This document shows positions 7,775-15,722 of a DNA stretch of 17,643 bases, piece after piece (positions within the stretch are counted from its first letter, which is position 1; each line of letters opens with the position of its first letter). Under the pieces are notes generated by a model. That model was given only the letters and a program-made list of their open reading frames with translations, had not been told where the DNA came from and searched no databases. Source of the DNA: Gracilimonas sp040877545 (GTDB lineage Bacteria > Bacteroidota > Rhodothermia > Balneolales > Balneolaceae); NCBI GenBank assembly GCA_040877545.1, contig JBBDNN010000066.1, positions 1 through 17,643 of the forward strand, read 5' to 3'. Made by a program: the position numbers and the translations under genes.

Positions 7775-9064
7775 TTGCTAGACGACTTAAAAAATTCTGA
7801 TATAAAGCAAGAACGGGTAATATTGGTAGGTATTTATGGCCTGGAAACCACCCGTTTTCAAGCACAGGAATATTTGGATGAACTGGCTTTGCTTGCGCGA
7901 ACAGCCGGTGGAACTACAGTAGAGAGGGTACTTCAAAATAAAACCCGCCCGGATATTTCCAGTTATATTGGTAAGGGAAAACTGAAGGAGCTAAAACGTA
8001 TCATGGAGGAAAACAAAATTGATACGGTGATTTTTGATGATGACCTTTCTCCTACTCAAATTCGAAATATCGAAGTGGGAACTGATGCCAAAGTATTGGA
8101 CCGCAGCGCGCTTATTCTGGATATTTTTGCCGCCCGTGCGAAAACAGCGGCTGCAAAAACACAGGTAGAACTGGCTCAACTTCAGTATTTGTTGCCCCGT
8201 CTTACCCGCTACTGGACTCACCTCTCCCGGCAAACAGGTGGTATTGGAACTAAAGGGCCAGGAGAAACTCAAATTGAAACTGATAGAAGATTAATCGGCC
8301 GCAGAATATCTGTACTCAAAGATAAACTCGAGAAGCTTGATAAACAGCGTACTACCCAGCGTAAATCCCGCGAAGATATGGTGCGAATATCACTGGTGGG
8401 TTATACAAACGCCGGAAAATCAACCCTGATGAATGCATTAACTGATACAGGAGTGCTGGCAGAAAACAGGCTATTTGCCACGCTCGACTCCACCGTTCGC
8501 CGCCACGAACTCGATAATCACTCTGTACTGCTTTCCGATACAGTCGGCTTCATTCGCAAGCTGCCTCATAATTTAGTGGAAAGTTTTAAATCTACGCTGG
8601 ATGAAGTGCGGGAAGCCAATATATTACTTCATGTGGTAGATGCTTCTTCAAAAATGGCACATGAATATATTGAAGTGGTAGACTCAACACTGGAAGAATT
8701 AGAGGCCGTCAATAAAAAAACTATTTTAGTTTTCAATAAAGTAGATATGATGGATGTGGATCAGGTTGCAGAAATGAAAAGGATTTATCCTGATGCCATA
8801 TTTGTTTCTGCTGAAAGAGGTATAGGTTTATCTGAACTGGAAAATGAAATCGAAGAAATGATTGAGCTTGAATACAATCAGCACACACTTCAAATTCCGG
8901 TTTCGAAATACAAAGCAGTTGCCTTTATTCATGAAAATGCAACAGTTGAAAAAGAGAAATATAAAGGTACAGACGTTGAAATGACCTTCAGTATGTCCAA
9001 AAAAGATTTTCAGCAATTATCCCATTTGTTAGATACTATAAGTGCTAATGGCGAAACGGTTTAA
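7775..9064 (+). CDS. hflX: GTPase HflX
   Basis: 429 residues, the family's usual length. The HflX N-terminal domain (about 13-200) includes YIGKGKLKEL at 64-73 and the glycine-rich GGIGTKGPGETQIETDRR at 155-172. The GTPase domain (from about 203) shows the P-loop GYTNAGKST (209-217), DTVGF (255-259), NKVD (321-324) and VSAERG near 344-349. HflX binds the 50S ribosome and, in E. coli, splits stalled ribosomes after heat shock. The start must be TTG at 7775: the in-frame codons between the stop at 7760-7762 and this TTG contain no ATG or GTG, and the next ATG would delete the first 74 residues of the conserved domain. A purine-rich stretch (AAAGAAGAAA) precedes it. Confidence 0.97.
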   Translation: MLDDLKNSDIKQERVILVGIYGLETTRFQAQEYLDELALLARTAGGTTVERVLQNKTRPDISSYIGKGKLKELKRIMEENKIDTVIFDDDLSPTQIRNIEVGTDAKVLDRSALILDIFAARAKTAAAKTQVELAQLQYLLPRLTRYWTHLSRQTGGIGTKGPGETQIETDRRLIGRRISVLKDKLEKLDKQRTTQRKSREDMVRISLVGYTNAGKSTLMNALTDTGVLAENRLFATLDSTVRRHELDNHSVLLSDTVGFIRKLPHNLVESFKSTLDEVREANILLHVVDASSKMAHEYIEVVDSTLEELEAVNKKTILVFNKVDMMDVDQVAEMKRIYPDAIFVSAERGIGLSELENEIEEMIELEYNQHTLQIPVSKYKAVAFIHENATVEKEKYKGTDVEMTFSMSKKDFQQLSHLLDTISANGETV

Positions 9065-9067
9065 AAT

Positions 9068-9733
9068 ATGCAAGTAAAAGATATATTAAATACAGAAATA
9101 TCCCCGCTAAAATTAGATGATACGGTAGCACTTGCTCTCAGCAAACTGAATACGCTGCGTCTCACTAAATATGCTGTAGTTGATTCAGCGAACAGGCTGG
9201 TGGGTATGGTTTCTTTAAGTAAACTTGTAGAGTCGGTGGATGAAAACACACCGCTTTCTGAAATTAGCCTGGAAGAAGTTTTATTTGTGCCATCTAATCA
9301 ACACTTATTTGAAGTAGCCAGAGTAATGCTGGCTCACGAATTATTTGTTCTGCCTGTAGTAGACAACGATATGATTTTCCAGGGAGTAGTCAAGAAAAGA
9401 GAACTGCTTTTGGAACTTGGGGATGCCTTTAACCTTTCAAGTTTTGGATCGGTAATTACAGTGGAGTTAGGTCAGGCAGATTTCACATTAAGCGATTTGG
9501 TGCGAATTATAGAAACCGAAGGCGCTAAAATACTTGGGGTAGCCGTTCAACAACCAGATGCTGATAATTCATTCTATCGCATTTCGTTCAAACTAAATAT
9601 GAAAGATTCATCTGTGATAAGTGCAGGTTTGCGCCGTTTTGGTTACATCGTAACTTCCGAAGCAAACAGCGAAACACTGGAACATAGTTACACTGATCGC
9701 GCCGACGAACTTATTCGCTATCTTGACATATAA
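9068..9733 (+). CDS. CBS-domain pair with ACT-like C-terminal domain
   Basis: 221 residues. Two CBS domains are visible: about 1-55 (VKDIL... TKYAVVDSANRLVGMVSLSKL) and about 65-118 (VLFVPSNQHLFEVARVMLAHELFVLPVVDN). A C-terminal segment at about 128-197 (SVITVELGQADFTLSDLVRIIE...GYIVTS) has the shape of an ACT-like regulatory domain, as in AcuB-type proteins. CBS pairs usually bind adenosyl ligands such as AMP or ATP, so a soluble energy- or nucleotide-sensing role is likely; the partner is not known. The start lies 3 nt after the hflX stop, which implies cotranscription and perhaps translational coupling. There is no Shine-Dalgarno sequence. Confidence 0.88.
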   Translation: MQVKDILNTEISPLKLDDTVALALSKLNTLRLTKYAVVDSANRLVGMVSLSKLVESVDENTPLSEISLEEVLFVPSNQHLFEVARVMLAHELFVLPVVDNDMIFQGVVKKRELLLELGDAFNLSSFGSVITVELGQADFTLSDLVRIIETEGAKILGVAVQQPDADNSFYRISFKLNMKDSSVISAGLRRFGYIVTSEANSETLEHSYTDRADELIRYLDI

Positions 9734-9766
9734 GTATATAAATTTAACCTTTTTCTGCCGCGCTAC

Positions 9767-12766
9767 ATGCACCCCTTTTTAAAAAGCAGCTTCTTTACAA
9801 CCCTATTTTTGTTTTGTGTGGTGAATTTACTTCCGGCACAAGACATCCCATTTCCACCCACACAGAAATATCATGTGGGAATTAATCTTTATGAGGAAGG
9901 TTTCTTTGAAGAATCCATAGAACAGTTCGAAAATTTTGAAAAGGCCTTTCCCACACACGAACTGCGAATTTCCAGCGAATATTTTTTAGCCCGGGCCAGA
10001 GCAGCGGCCGATTCTGCCAATACCGAAGCTTATTATCAGCAATTTATTCTTGACTATCCCGGCAGCGATTTATCAGTAGTTTTGCTGAAAGATTTAGGCC
10101 ATCGTTTTACAGAGCAGGGAGATTATGATGCAGCAATCGAATATTATCAGCAGGCTATTGATTCGTGGATGGGATCAGTAAAGGCAGCAGAAACTAAATA
10201 CTGGATTGCGGAAGCCGCAGCCGAAAATGAGGATTTTGAAGCATCCCGCCGCTACTTTTTAGAACTGGCCGATGAATATCCCAATAGTGAATGGACACCA
10301 AAAGCTTTATATACCCGCGGCCGGCTGTACCTGGAGGAAGAAGAATATGACGCCTCGTCCCAGGCTTTCGAATTGCTGAAGGAGAGATATCCCCGACATG
10401 AAATCACCCGTAGAGTGGGGATCGCTCTTGGGGAATCTTACTACCAACAGGGAAGGTACGAGGAAGCAGTAGAAGCCCTTCGAAATGCCCTTGCTTATCT
10501 TGATACTGAAATGAGAACAAAAGCCGTATTCCTGATAGCAGAAAGCCAAAATTATCTCAATAACTATGATGATGCCGCGCGATACTACCTGCAACATATA
10601 AATCTCACAAAAGGAACTCCAGAGGAACGGATTTCCCATTATGGTTTAGGCTGGCTTTACAACAAACAGGAAATTTTTCACTGGGCGGCAGAATCCTTTG
10701 GTAAAGCAGCGGTTGGTGAAGATGAAATTGTCCGGAAAGCTCAATACTACAAAGCGGTAAATGAAAAGTTGGGTGCACAATATGCCAAATCTATGGAATC
10801 CTTCAGAGAATTTGGCGATCGCTACAGAGAAGGTTTGTGGGTGGAAGAGGCCTATTATGAATGGGCTATTTCTGCTTTTCAGGCGGCTTTATATGGCGAA
10901 TCAATTGAAACGCTTCTTACACTTATCCGAAATGAACAAGGTTTAAAGGAGCCCGGGAAAATCTATACCATGCTGGGTGAAGCCTATTATGCCAATGCGG
11001 AGTATACCCGTGCTACACAGGCTTTTGAAGAAGCAGAAAAAGTAGCAGATATTGATCCCGAATTAAAAAGGCAGGCACGTTTTCAAAAGGCCTGGATTTT
11101 ATTCAGAAACCAGGCTTACGAGCAGGCTCAGCCAATTTTCGAAAGCGTTTATACTGAAGCTTCCAATACAGAACTCGGAGGCGAAGCTTTATTTTGGAGT
11201 GCCGACAGCTATTACAAAATGAGACAGTTCAGCCGGGCAGCACAAAGATTTGACATCTTCCTGAAAAATTACAGCGGCAGCGAATTGTTTGGGGCTGCTC
11301 AATATTCGCTTGGGTGGAGTTATTTTGAAATGGGACAGTTTGGAAATGCTGTTGAACCATTGGAAAATTTTCTTAAAGATTATAATCCTCCTCCTATTGC
11401 CCTCTTCCCTTATGATGTTGATACCAAGCTGAGAATAGGAGATGCCTATTATGCTTTGGGCGAATATCCTGATGCCATTGCCAATTACAATAAAGCTATT
11501 GGTGCAGAACCAGGAGGCGATTATGCCATGTTCCAGGTTGCCAACAGCTTTTACCGGTCGGGGCGGACTTTCGAAGCGGTTACCAATTTCAGAAAAATGC
11601 TTCGAATTTACCCATTCAGCCGATTGCGCGAACAAGCACAGTACAACATTGCCTATATCTACTTGAATACGAATAATTACTCGCAGGCAGTTGAAGAGTT
11701 TCAAACCGTCATTAACAAGTATCCGGGAACAGAATGGGCGGCTCGTTCACAGTATAATATCGGGGATGCCTATTATAATTCCGGTGAATATGATCGTGCC
11801 ATTTCTGCTTATAAAACCGTGCTCGATAATTACCCCAAAAGCAGCTACATCATTGAGGCAATCAATGGAATTCAATACGCACAGCTCTCTGCCGGAGGAT
11901 CTGACAGCAGCTCGGTGATTTTGGAAGAATTTTTAAGTGATAATCCCACAAGCACCACCGCCGACCGGCTGCGTTATCGTCAGGCTTTGAATGTTTTTCA
12001 ATCCGGAGATTATGAAAATGCTATCAAAGAATTCCGGCAGTACCTGAGGATTACAAATTCTGATGAGTTGGTTCCTGAAACCTATTCAAATCTCGGAGAA
12101 GCATACAAGCAAACAGGACAGATTGATAATGCCATTGAGGCTTATGAATCCATTGTTGAAGAATTTCCAAATGATGATTTGTTTGCATCGGCTTTAATTT
12201 TATTGGGAACGCTGCATTATGAAAAAGGAGAGTACCAACGCTCGCATGGCCGATATGCTCATCTACTCGAAAAGGCGCCCAGATACCGGCAGGAAGCCCA
12301 TGTGGGAATGGGGAATGCCAGCCTTGCTCAAAATCAGCTGGAAAGGGCAAAAGAGGAATATGAATCGGCACTGGCGGTAAATCAGAATAGTGAAGCCGCT
12401 AAAGCCGGACTTGGGAAAGTAGCATTGGCCGAAGGAAGATTTGACCGGGCAGTGGAATTATTAGCCCCTATAGCTGACAGAAGCACTACTGAAGTGGGTG
12501 CTGAAGCTCAATATTATTTAGGTGAAATTGATCAAAAACAGGGTAACCTGAATGCTGCCATTGAAGAATATTCTAAAGTAAAAGTTCTCTTTGCGGCCTT
12601 TGATTTTTGGGTATCAAAAGCAATGTATAATACCGCTGAATGTCACATTCGATTAGGAAACCGTGGTGAAGCAATGACAGTTCTGAATTCAATTGTAGAC
12701 ACATACCCCGGAACAGAAGTGGCAAAACAAGCCCAGGATTTACTCAATAAAACCGGTGATTCATGA
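9767..12766 (+). CDS. Secreted tetratricopeptide (TPR) repeat protein
   Basis: 999 residues. A signal peptide is present (hydrophobic run FFTTLFLFCVVNLLPA, cleavage likely before QDIP at about residue 25), without a lipobox cysteine. The rest is almost entirely TPR repeats from about residue 30 to the end. Clear units include YYQQGRYEEAVEALRNAL, YALGEYPDAIANYNKAI, YNSGEYDRAISAYKTVLDNY, FQSGDYENAIKEFRQYL and AQNQLERAKEEYESAL. Many have the form G-x-Y-x-x-A-x-x-x-Y/F followed by P, the same style as BamD and YbgF-type TPRs. It should be a periplasmic protein-protein scaffold, possibly in envelope assembly. It follows the CBS gene by 33 nt. No enzyme domain is seen. The specific partner is unknown. 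Confidence 0.88.
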   Translation: MHPFLKSSFFTTLFLFCVVNLLPAQDIPFPPTQKYHVGINLYEEGFFEESIEQFENFEKAFPTHELRISSEYFLARARAAADSANTEAYYQQFILDYPGSDLSVVLLKDLGHRFTEQGDYDAAIEYYQQAIDSWMGSVKAAETKYWIAEAAAENEDFEASRRYFLELADEYPNSEWTPKALYTRGRLYLEEEEYDASSQAFELLKERYPRHEITRRVGIALGESYYQQGRYEEAVEALRNALAYLDTEMRTKAVFLIAESQNYLNNYDDAARYYLQHINLTKGTPEERISHYGLGWLYNKQEIFHWAAESFGKAAVGEDEIVRKAQYYKAVNEKLGAQYAKSMESFREFGDRYREGLWVEEAYYEWAISAFQAALYGESIETLLTLIRNEQGLKEPGKIYTMLGEAYYANAEYTRATQAFEEAEKVADIDPELKRQARFQKAWILFRNQAYEQAQPIFESVYTEASNTELGGEALFWSADSYYKMRQFSRAAQRFDIFLKNYSGSELFGAAQYSLGWSYFEMGQFGNAVEPLENFLKDYNPPPIALFPYDVDTKLRIGDAYYALGEYPDAIANYNKAIGAEPGGDYAMFQVANSFYRSGRTFEAVTNFRKMLRIYPFSRLREQAQYNIAYIYLNTNNYSQAVEEFQTVINKYPGTEWAARSQYNIGDAYYNSGEYDRAISAYKTVLDNYPKSSYIIEAINGIQYAQLSAGGSDSSSVILEEFLSDNPTSTTADRLRYRQALNVFQSGDYENAIKEFRQYLRITNSDELVPETYSNLGEAYKQTGQIDNAIEAYESIVEEFPNDDLFASALILLGTLHYEKGEYQRSHGRYAHLLEKAPRYRQEAHVGMGNASLAQNQLERAKEEYESALAVNQNSEAAKAGLGKVALAEGRFDRAVELLAPIADRSTTEVGAEAQYYLGEIDQKQGNLNAAIEEYSKVKVLFAAFDFWVSKAMYNTAECHIRLGNRGEAMTVLNSIVDTYPGTEVAKQAQDLLNKTGDS

Positions 12767-12818
12767 TCACTGATTATTGGATTTATGGTTCTCACAAAAA
12801 TTCTTATTCAGAATACGC

Positions 12819-14111
12819 ATGATTAACCAGGTCTCACCTGCTTTGTCTTTAAAAGGCGAATTATCTCTTCCACCGGATAAATCCATCTCTCAACGCGCTG
12901 CTATTTTTTCATTATTGCACGAGGGTATTTCAGAAATCAAGAACTATTCTCCGGCGCAGGACCCACAAAGTACCCTCAGCTGTGTTCAGCAATTAGGGGC
13001 AGAAGTTCAGCAAAAAAATGGAGTAATTCTTATAAATGGTGTTGGAAGAAGTGGATTGATTACACCTGAAAAAGATCTGGATTGTGGAAATTCAGGAACA
13101 GCCATGCGTCTATTTTCCGGGGTTTTAGTGGGCGCGGGAATTTCAGCCAAAATGGTAGGAGATGAATCTCTTTGCGGAAGAACGATGACGCGGATTATCA
13201 ACCCGCTGGAAAAAATGGGAGCTCATATTCTAGCAAGAAACAGTGCCTATGCGCCATTATTCATAAACCGCAACGAACCGCTGAATCCTATAACTTTTGA
13301 ATTACCCATTCCAAGTGCACAGCTGAAATCCTGCATTTTGCTGGCGGGATTATTTGGGAAAGAACCTACACAAGTAGTAGAAATATTACCCAGCCGCGAT
13401 CACACCGAACGCTTATTAGGTTTAAAAGTGACAATGGAAGAGGCTGGACGAAAAGTTATTTCAGCCAGCATGTCAGATGAAATACCCAACCAAAGCTATA
13501 CCATTCCCGGTGATTTTTCGGCAGCTGCATTTTGGCTTGCAGCAGGATCTATTCACCAAAATGCTGAAATAACATTACAAAATGTGGGGATTAATCCTAC
13601 CCGAAATGCCTTTCTGCAGGTGTTAGGTGAAATGGGCGCCGATATCACTATACAAAATGAGCGAAAAGAAGGAGCCGAGCCGGTTGGTGAAATAAGAGTA
13701 AAAAGTTCGACTTTAAAAGCCATTCAGGTAGATCCAAACGTCATACCAAATTGCATTGATGAGCTGCCCGTACTTGCCGTAGCCATGTTATTTGCCGAAG
13801 GCACTTCAGTTATCTCCGGTGCGGAAGAACTTCGTCACAAAGAAACCGACCGCATTATGGCCATTGCCCAAATGCTAAAAGCTGTTGGGGCCGATTTTGA
13901 AGAAAAAGCAGACGGCCTCATCATCCATGGCAATCCCGATTTCACCTTCCATTTCGCAACCTTCAAAAGCTTTCACGACCACCGCATTGCCATGGCATCC
14001 GCAGTCCTTTCCCTCAAAGGCAAAAAAGCCAGTCAAATAATAGATGCCGAATGCGCAGCAGTTTCTTATCCCGGCTTTTGGGATGATTTGGAGCGGGTTG
14101 TTACTGGTTGA
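12819..14111 (+). CDS. aroA: 3-phosphoshikimate 1-carboxyvinyltransferase (EPSP synthase)
   Basis: 430 residues from ATG 12819. It catalyses the transfer of the enolpyruvyl group from PEP to shikimate-3-phosphate in aromatic amino acid synthesis (cytoplasm). Key sequences are present: PPDKSISQR (18-26, catalytic lysine 21), GNSGTAMRL (90-98), SAQLKS (166-171), SRDHTERLL (192-200), GDFSAAAFWL (231-240), IDELPVLAV (313-321, catalytic aspartate 314), RHKETDR (339-345) and FHDHRIAMA (385-393). RDHT, the GDFS motif and leucine after TAMR fit class II enzymes. An in-frame TTG at 12777 would add a 14-residue tail outside the family pattern, so ATG is preferred. It begins 52 nt after the TPR gene and may be cotranscribed with it or have its own promoter. 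Confidence 0.96.
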   Translation: MINQVSPALSLKGELSLPPDKSISQRAAIFSLLHEGISEIKNYSPAQDPQSTLSCVQQLGAEVQQKNGVILINGVGRSGLITPEKDLDCGNSGTAMRLFSGVLVGAGISAKMVGDESLCGRTMTRIINPLEKMGAHILARNSAYAPLFINRNEPLNPITFELPIPSAQLKSCILLAGLFGKEPTQVVEILPSRDHTERLLGLKVTMEEAGRKVISASMSDEIPNQSYTIPGDFSAAAFWLAAGSIHQNAEITLQNVGINPTRNAFLQVLGEMGADITIQNERKEGAEPVGEIRVKSSTLKAIQVDPNVIPNCIDELPVLAVAMLFAEGTSVISGAEELRHKETDRIMAIAQMLKAVGADFEEKADGLIIHGNPDFTFHFATFKSFHDHRIAMASAVLSLKGKKASQIIDAECAAVSYPGFWDDLERVVTG

Positions 14112-14295
14112 TTGGTATCTCTTGCTTATTGCCGCAACTCCAAGAAAAAAGAAACTATATTTACAGGTAAAACAGGTATATAGGGCGAATTTAATAAAGC
14201 CAGGTCAGCACCAGCCATATGAAGTAAAATTAAAATTAGTCATCAATCCTGCAAATTTGAACTACAAAGTTTCCCCGCCAGTACATCGGATTTCA
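14112..14295. other. Intergenic region between convergent genes
   Basis: 184 bp between the aroA stop and the stop of the minus-strand DUF2459 gene. It is AT-rich. I see no strong hairpin, T-tract terminator, RNA gene or convincing small coding region. An open frame crosses it from within aroA, but it has no coding character and runs antisense to the DUF2459 gene. Confidence 0.5.
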
Positions 14296-14934
14296 TCATT
14301 CCCGAACAACCTCTCCCTCTTTACCGGCCTGATGCATCACATTTCCCGAAGTTATAGCATAAAAGGGAGTAATCGGGTAACCGGTTTGGCGAAGAGCACG
14401 GGCTGTCCAGGTGTTTGATGTTTTTGGGAAGAAGTATAAACCTGTTGCTTTAAAAAATACGCTGTTATTATAGAGCCCATCAGCAGCAAACTGAATGGAA
14501 TCATTTTCACGCCTGAATCGATCTTCAATATATTCGGCAAACTTATCAGCTCCTTCCTTACTGATTTGCACTTTCACAATTCTGCTTCCGGTAAAATAAT
14601 CCTCAACCGGTACATTAAATCCAACCACATGAATTACGCTGCGGGTTGGTAGAAATGCGGCACGCATTAACAGCCAAAAACCTGCATCTGGATTAACGTA
14701 ATACTTGTCATCGCCCCACCCAAACATCAAAAAATCAGCTGTGGGCATCTGTTCATGTTCTGGTAGTTTATGATTTATATAGGAAGATTCAATTGCGATT
14801 CCTACATGCCAGCCGTGGCTTACCACGTAAATAGGAATTGGCCGAAGCTGCTCATCTTCAGGATAAACATCTGTAACAGGTCCCAGGCATCCGGTACAAA
14901 AAATCATTAGGAATAGCAGCCATTTACTCATCAT
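14296..14934 (-). CDS. DUF2459 / TIGR02117 family lipoprotein
   Basis: 212 residues. The N-terminus (MMSKWLLFLMIFCTGC) is a lipoprotein signal with the lipid cysteine at residue 16. The body shows the family motifs: PIYVVSHGWHVGIAI at about 34-48, FLMFGWGDDKYYVNPD at about 68-83, and the late SNTWTARALRQTGYPI at 173-188. The family was first noted near urease genes, has no known function, and is sometimes compared to cysteine peptidase-like folds, which I treat as unproven. From memory, relatives often have a cysteine before the NTW motif; here it is a serine (residue 173). Two consecutive ATG codons begin the gene. It is transcribed towards aroA and is separated from hsp20, which runs the other way, by 272 bp. 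Confidence 0.8.
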   Translation of the reverse strand: MMSKWLLFLMIFCTGCLGPVTDVYPEDEQLRPIPIYVVSHGWHVGIAIESSYINHKLPEHEQMPTADFLMFGWGDDKYYVNPDAGFWLLMRAAFLPTRSVIHVVGFNVPVEDYFTGSRIVKVQISKEGADKFAEYIEDRFRRENDSIQFAADGLYNNSVFFKATGLYFFPKTSNTWTARALRQTGYPITPFYAITSGNVMHQAGKEGEVVRE

Positions 14935-14993
14935 TCTGCGGTTTAAAGCTAATTTTTCTATTTAACAAAAAACCAGAAAGCGGTATTCAGTTA

Positions 14994-15020
14994 TCAAGGG
15001 AAATATTTTTTAATCCCTGA
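14994..15020. repeat. Weak hairpin in the divergent region before hsp20
   Basis: TCAAGGGA (14994-15001) and TCCCTGA (15014-15020) form a 7-bp stem with one bulged base around an AT-rich 12-nt loop. It lies between the minus-strand DUF2459 gene and hsp20, nearer the former, where it would be part of the leader or promoter area. The role is unknown. Confidence 0.3.
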
Positions 15021-15106
15021 GCAACAGGAAAATTATAGATATCTGAAGCATTCACTCACAGGCTCTAAAATTCAATCACCTGTCAACTACTAACTATTAA
15101 CATTCC

Positions 15107-15133
15107 CTGTCATTACGTCCGTCAATACGTCAG
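15107..15133 (+). promoter_or_regulatory. Tandem 12-bp repeat, candidate activator or operator site for hsp20
   Basis: Two 12-mers lie head to tail: GTCATTACGTCC (15109-15120) and GTCAATACGTCA (15121-15132), identical at 10 of 12 positions. The block is bounded by CTG and CAG, so it also has partial dyad symmetry. Another CTGTCA lies at 15080-15085, exactly 27 bp before the CTGTCA that opens this block. The site is about 49-75 bp upstream of the transcription start predicted from the sigma-54-like promoter. It is not CIRCE (TTAGCACTC-N9-GAGTGCTAA). Binding of an enhancer-binding protein or a repressor is an inference. Confidence 0.5.
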
Positions 15134-15154
15134 TTTTACGAAAGCCCTTCTTGA

Positions 15155-15171
15155 TTGGCATTGCTATTGCT
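15155..15171 (+). promoter_or_regulatory. Sigma-54 (-24/-12) promoter candidate for hsp20
   Basis: TTGGCA (15155-15160), six bases, then TTGCT (15167-15171). The sigma-54 consensus is TTGGCACG-N4-TTGCA/T: the GG and GC dinucleotides here have the exact consensus spacing, and all bases match except the CG after TTGGCA, which is TT. The -12 cytosine is at 15170, so transcription should start near 15182, leaving a 25-nt leader before the ATG at 15207. A chance match is possible, but the combination of spacing, orientation and distance to the gene is good. Confidence 0.6.
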
Positions 15172-15206
15172 TGCTCACTATCGAACCTGAATAAAACGCA
15201 AGCACA

Positions 15207-15641
15207 ATGAGCGAATTTACAAGCTTTGGTATCGAGATTGAGAAGCATCTTTCGAAGCTGGGAAAAGATATTCAGCAATTTGTTGAAAAGGTAGTTCCTC
15301 TTGCAAACGAGGATAAAGATTTCGCCCCCGATTGTGACATCGTGGAAAGCGAAGATTCTTTTAAAATTCTACTGGACCTTCCCGGACTTTCAAAAAAGGA
15401 GATAGGAATTGCTCTAAAAGATAATGTGCTTACAGTGAAAGGAGAGCGAGAAATTACCGCAGGTGAGGGGGAGGAAATTAAGCGCCAGGAACGAAAACGA
15501 GGTGCTTTTGCCCGGTCATTCGCGGTACCGCAAAATGTAAATGCGGCAGAAATACAGGCTAATTTTAGAAATGGCGTGCTTACCGTAAGCATGCCCAAAT
15601 CGGAAGCATTGAAAGACTCTCAATCCATACCGGTTAATTAA
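15207..15641 (+). CDS. Small heat shock protein, Hsp20/alpha-crystallin family
   Basis: 144 residues, usual for bacterial Hsp20. The alpha-crystallin domain spans about 42-130: DIVESEDSFKILLDLPGLSK, LTVKGERE, then RSFAVPQNV and the signature FRNGVLTVSMPK at 120-131. The C-terminal tail ends SIPVN, where IPV (141-143) is the I/V-x-I/V motif that links dimers into oligomers. It is an ATP-independent holdase that keeps unfolding proteins soluble for DnaK. It is followed 81 bp later by dnaK on the same strand, with no terminator seen between. Control by the sigma-54-like promoter upstream is proposed. There is no Shine-Dalgarno sequence. Confidence 0.95.
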   Translation: MSEFTSFGIEIEKHLSKLGKDIQQFVEKVVPLANEDKDFAPDCDIVESEDSFKILLDLPGLSKKEIGIALKDNVLTVKGEREITAGEGEEIKRQERKRGAFARSFAVPQNVNAAEIQANFRNGVLTVSMPKSEALKDSQSIPVN

Positions 15642-15722
15642 TTTTTGCCCCTGATCCAAATAAATATTAGTGTTTTAGTGGCAGCATAAAATTTTTAATA
15701 CAATAAAATAAGACACAGACCA

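Noticed and set aside
11189..11704. 171-residue minus-strand open frame inside the TPR gene
   Set aside because: The plus-strand frame has unmistakable TPR repeats throughout, so the antisense frame is a by-product of its codon use.
12777..12818. Upstream TTG start for aroA
   Set aside because: It adds 14 residues not typical of EPSP synthase, whereas the ATG at 12819 gives the family length and begins shortly before the KSISQR motif.
14044..14418. 124-residue open frame from within aroA into the DUF2459 gene
   Set aside because: It overlaps the conserved end of aroA in another frame and runs antisense to DUF2459; its translation has no family features.
14935..15000. Bacteroidota-type promoter (TTTG / TAnnTTTG) for the DUF2459 gene
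   Set aside because: On the minus strand TTTG and a 7-of-8 match, TAGCTTTA, exist, but the spacer is about 14 nt, too short for the usual arrangement.
15679..15693. Possible second sigma-54 promoter before dnaK (TGGCA)
   Set aside because: The -12 position, where GC is required, reads TT, so only the -24 half matches.
15642..15722. CIRCE element before dnaK
   Set aside because: No TTAGCACTC or GAGTGCTAA-like arms are present here or before hsp20.
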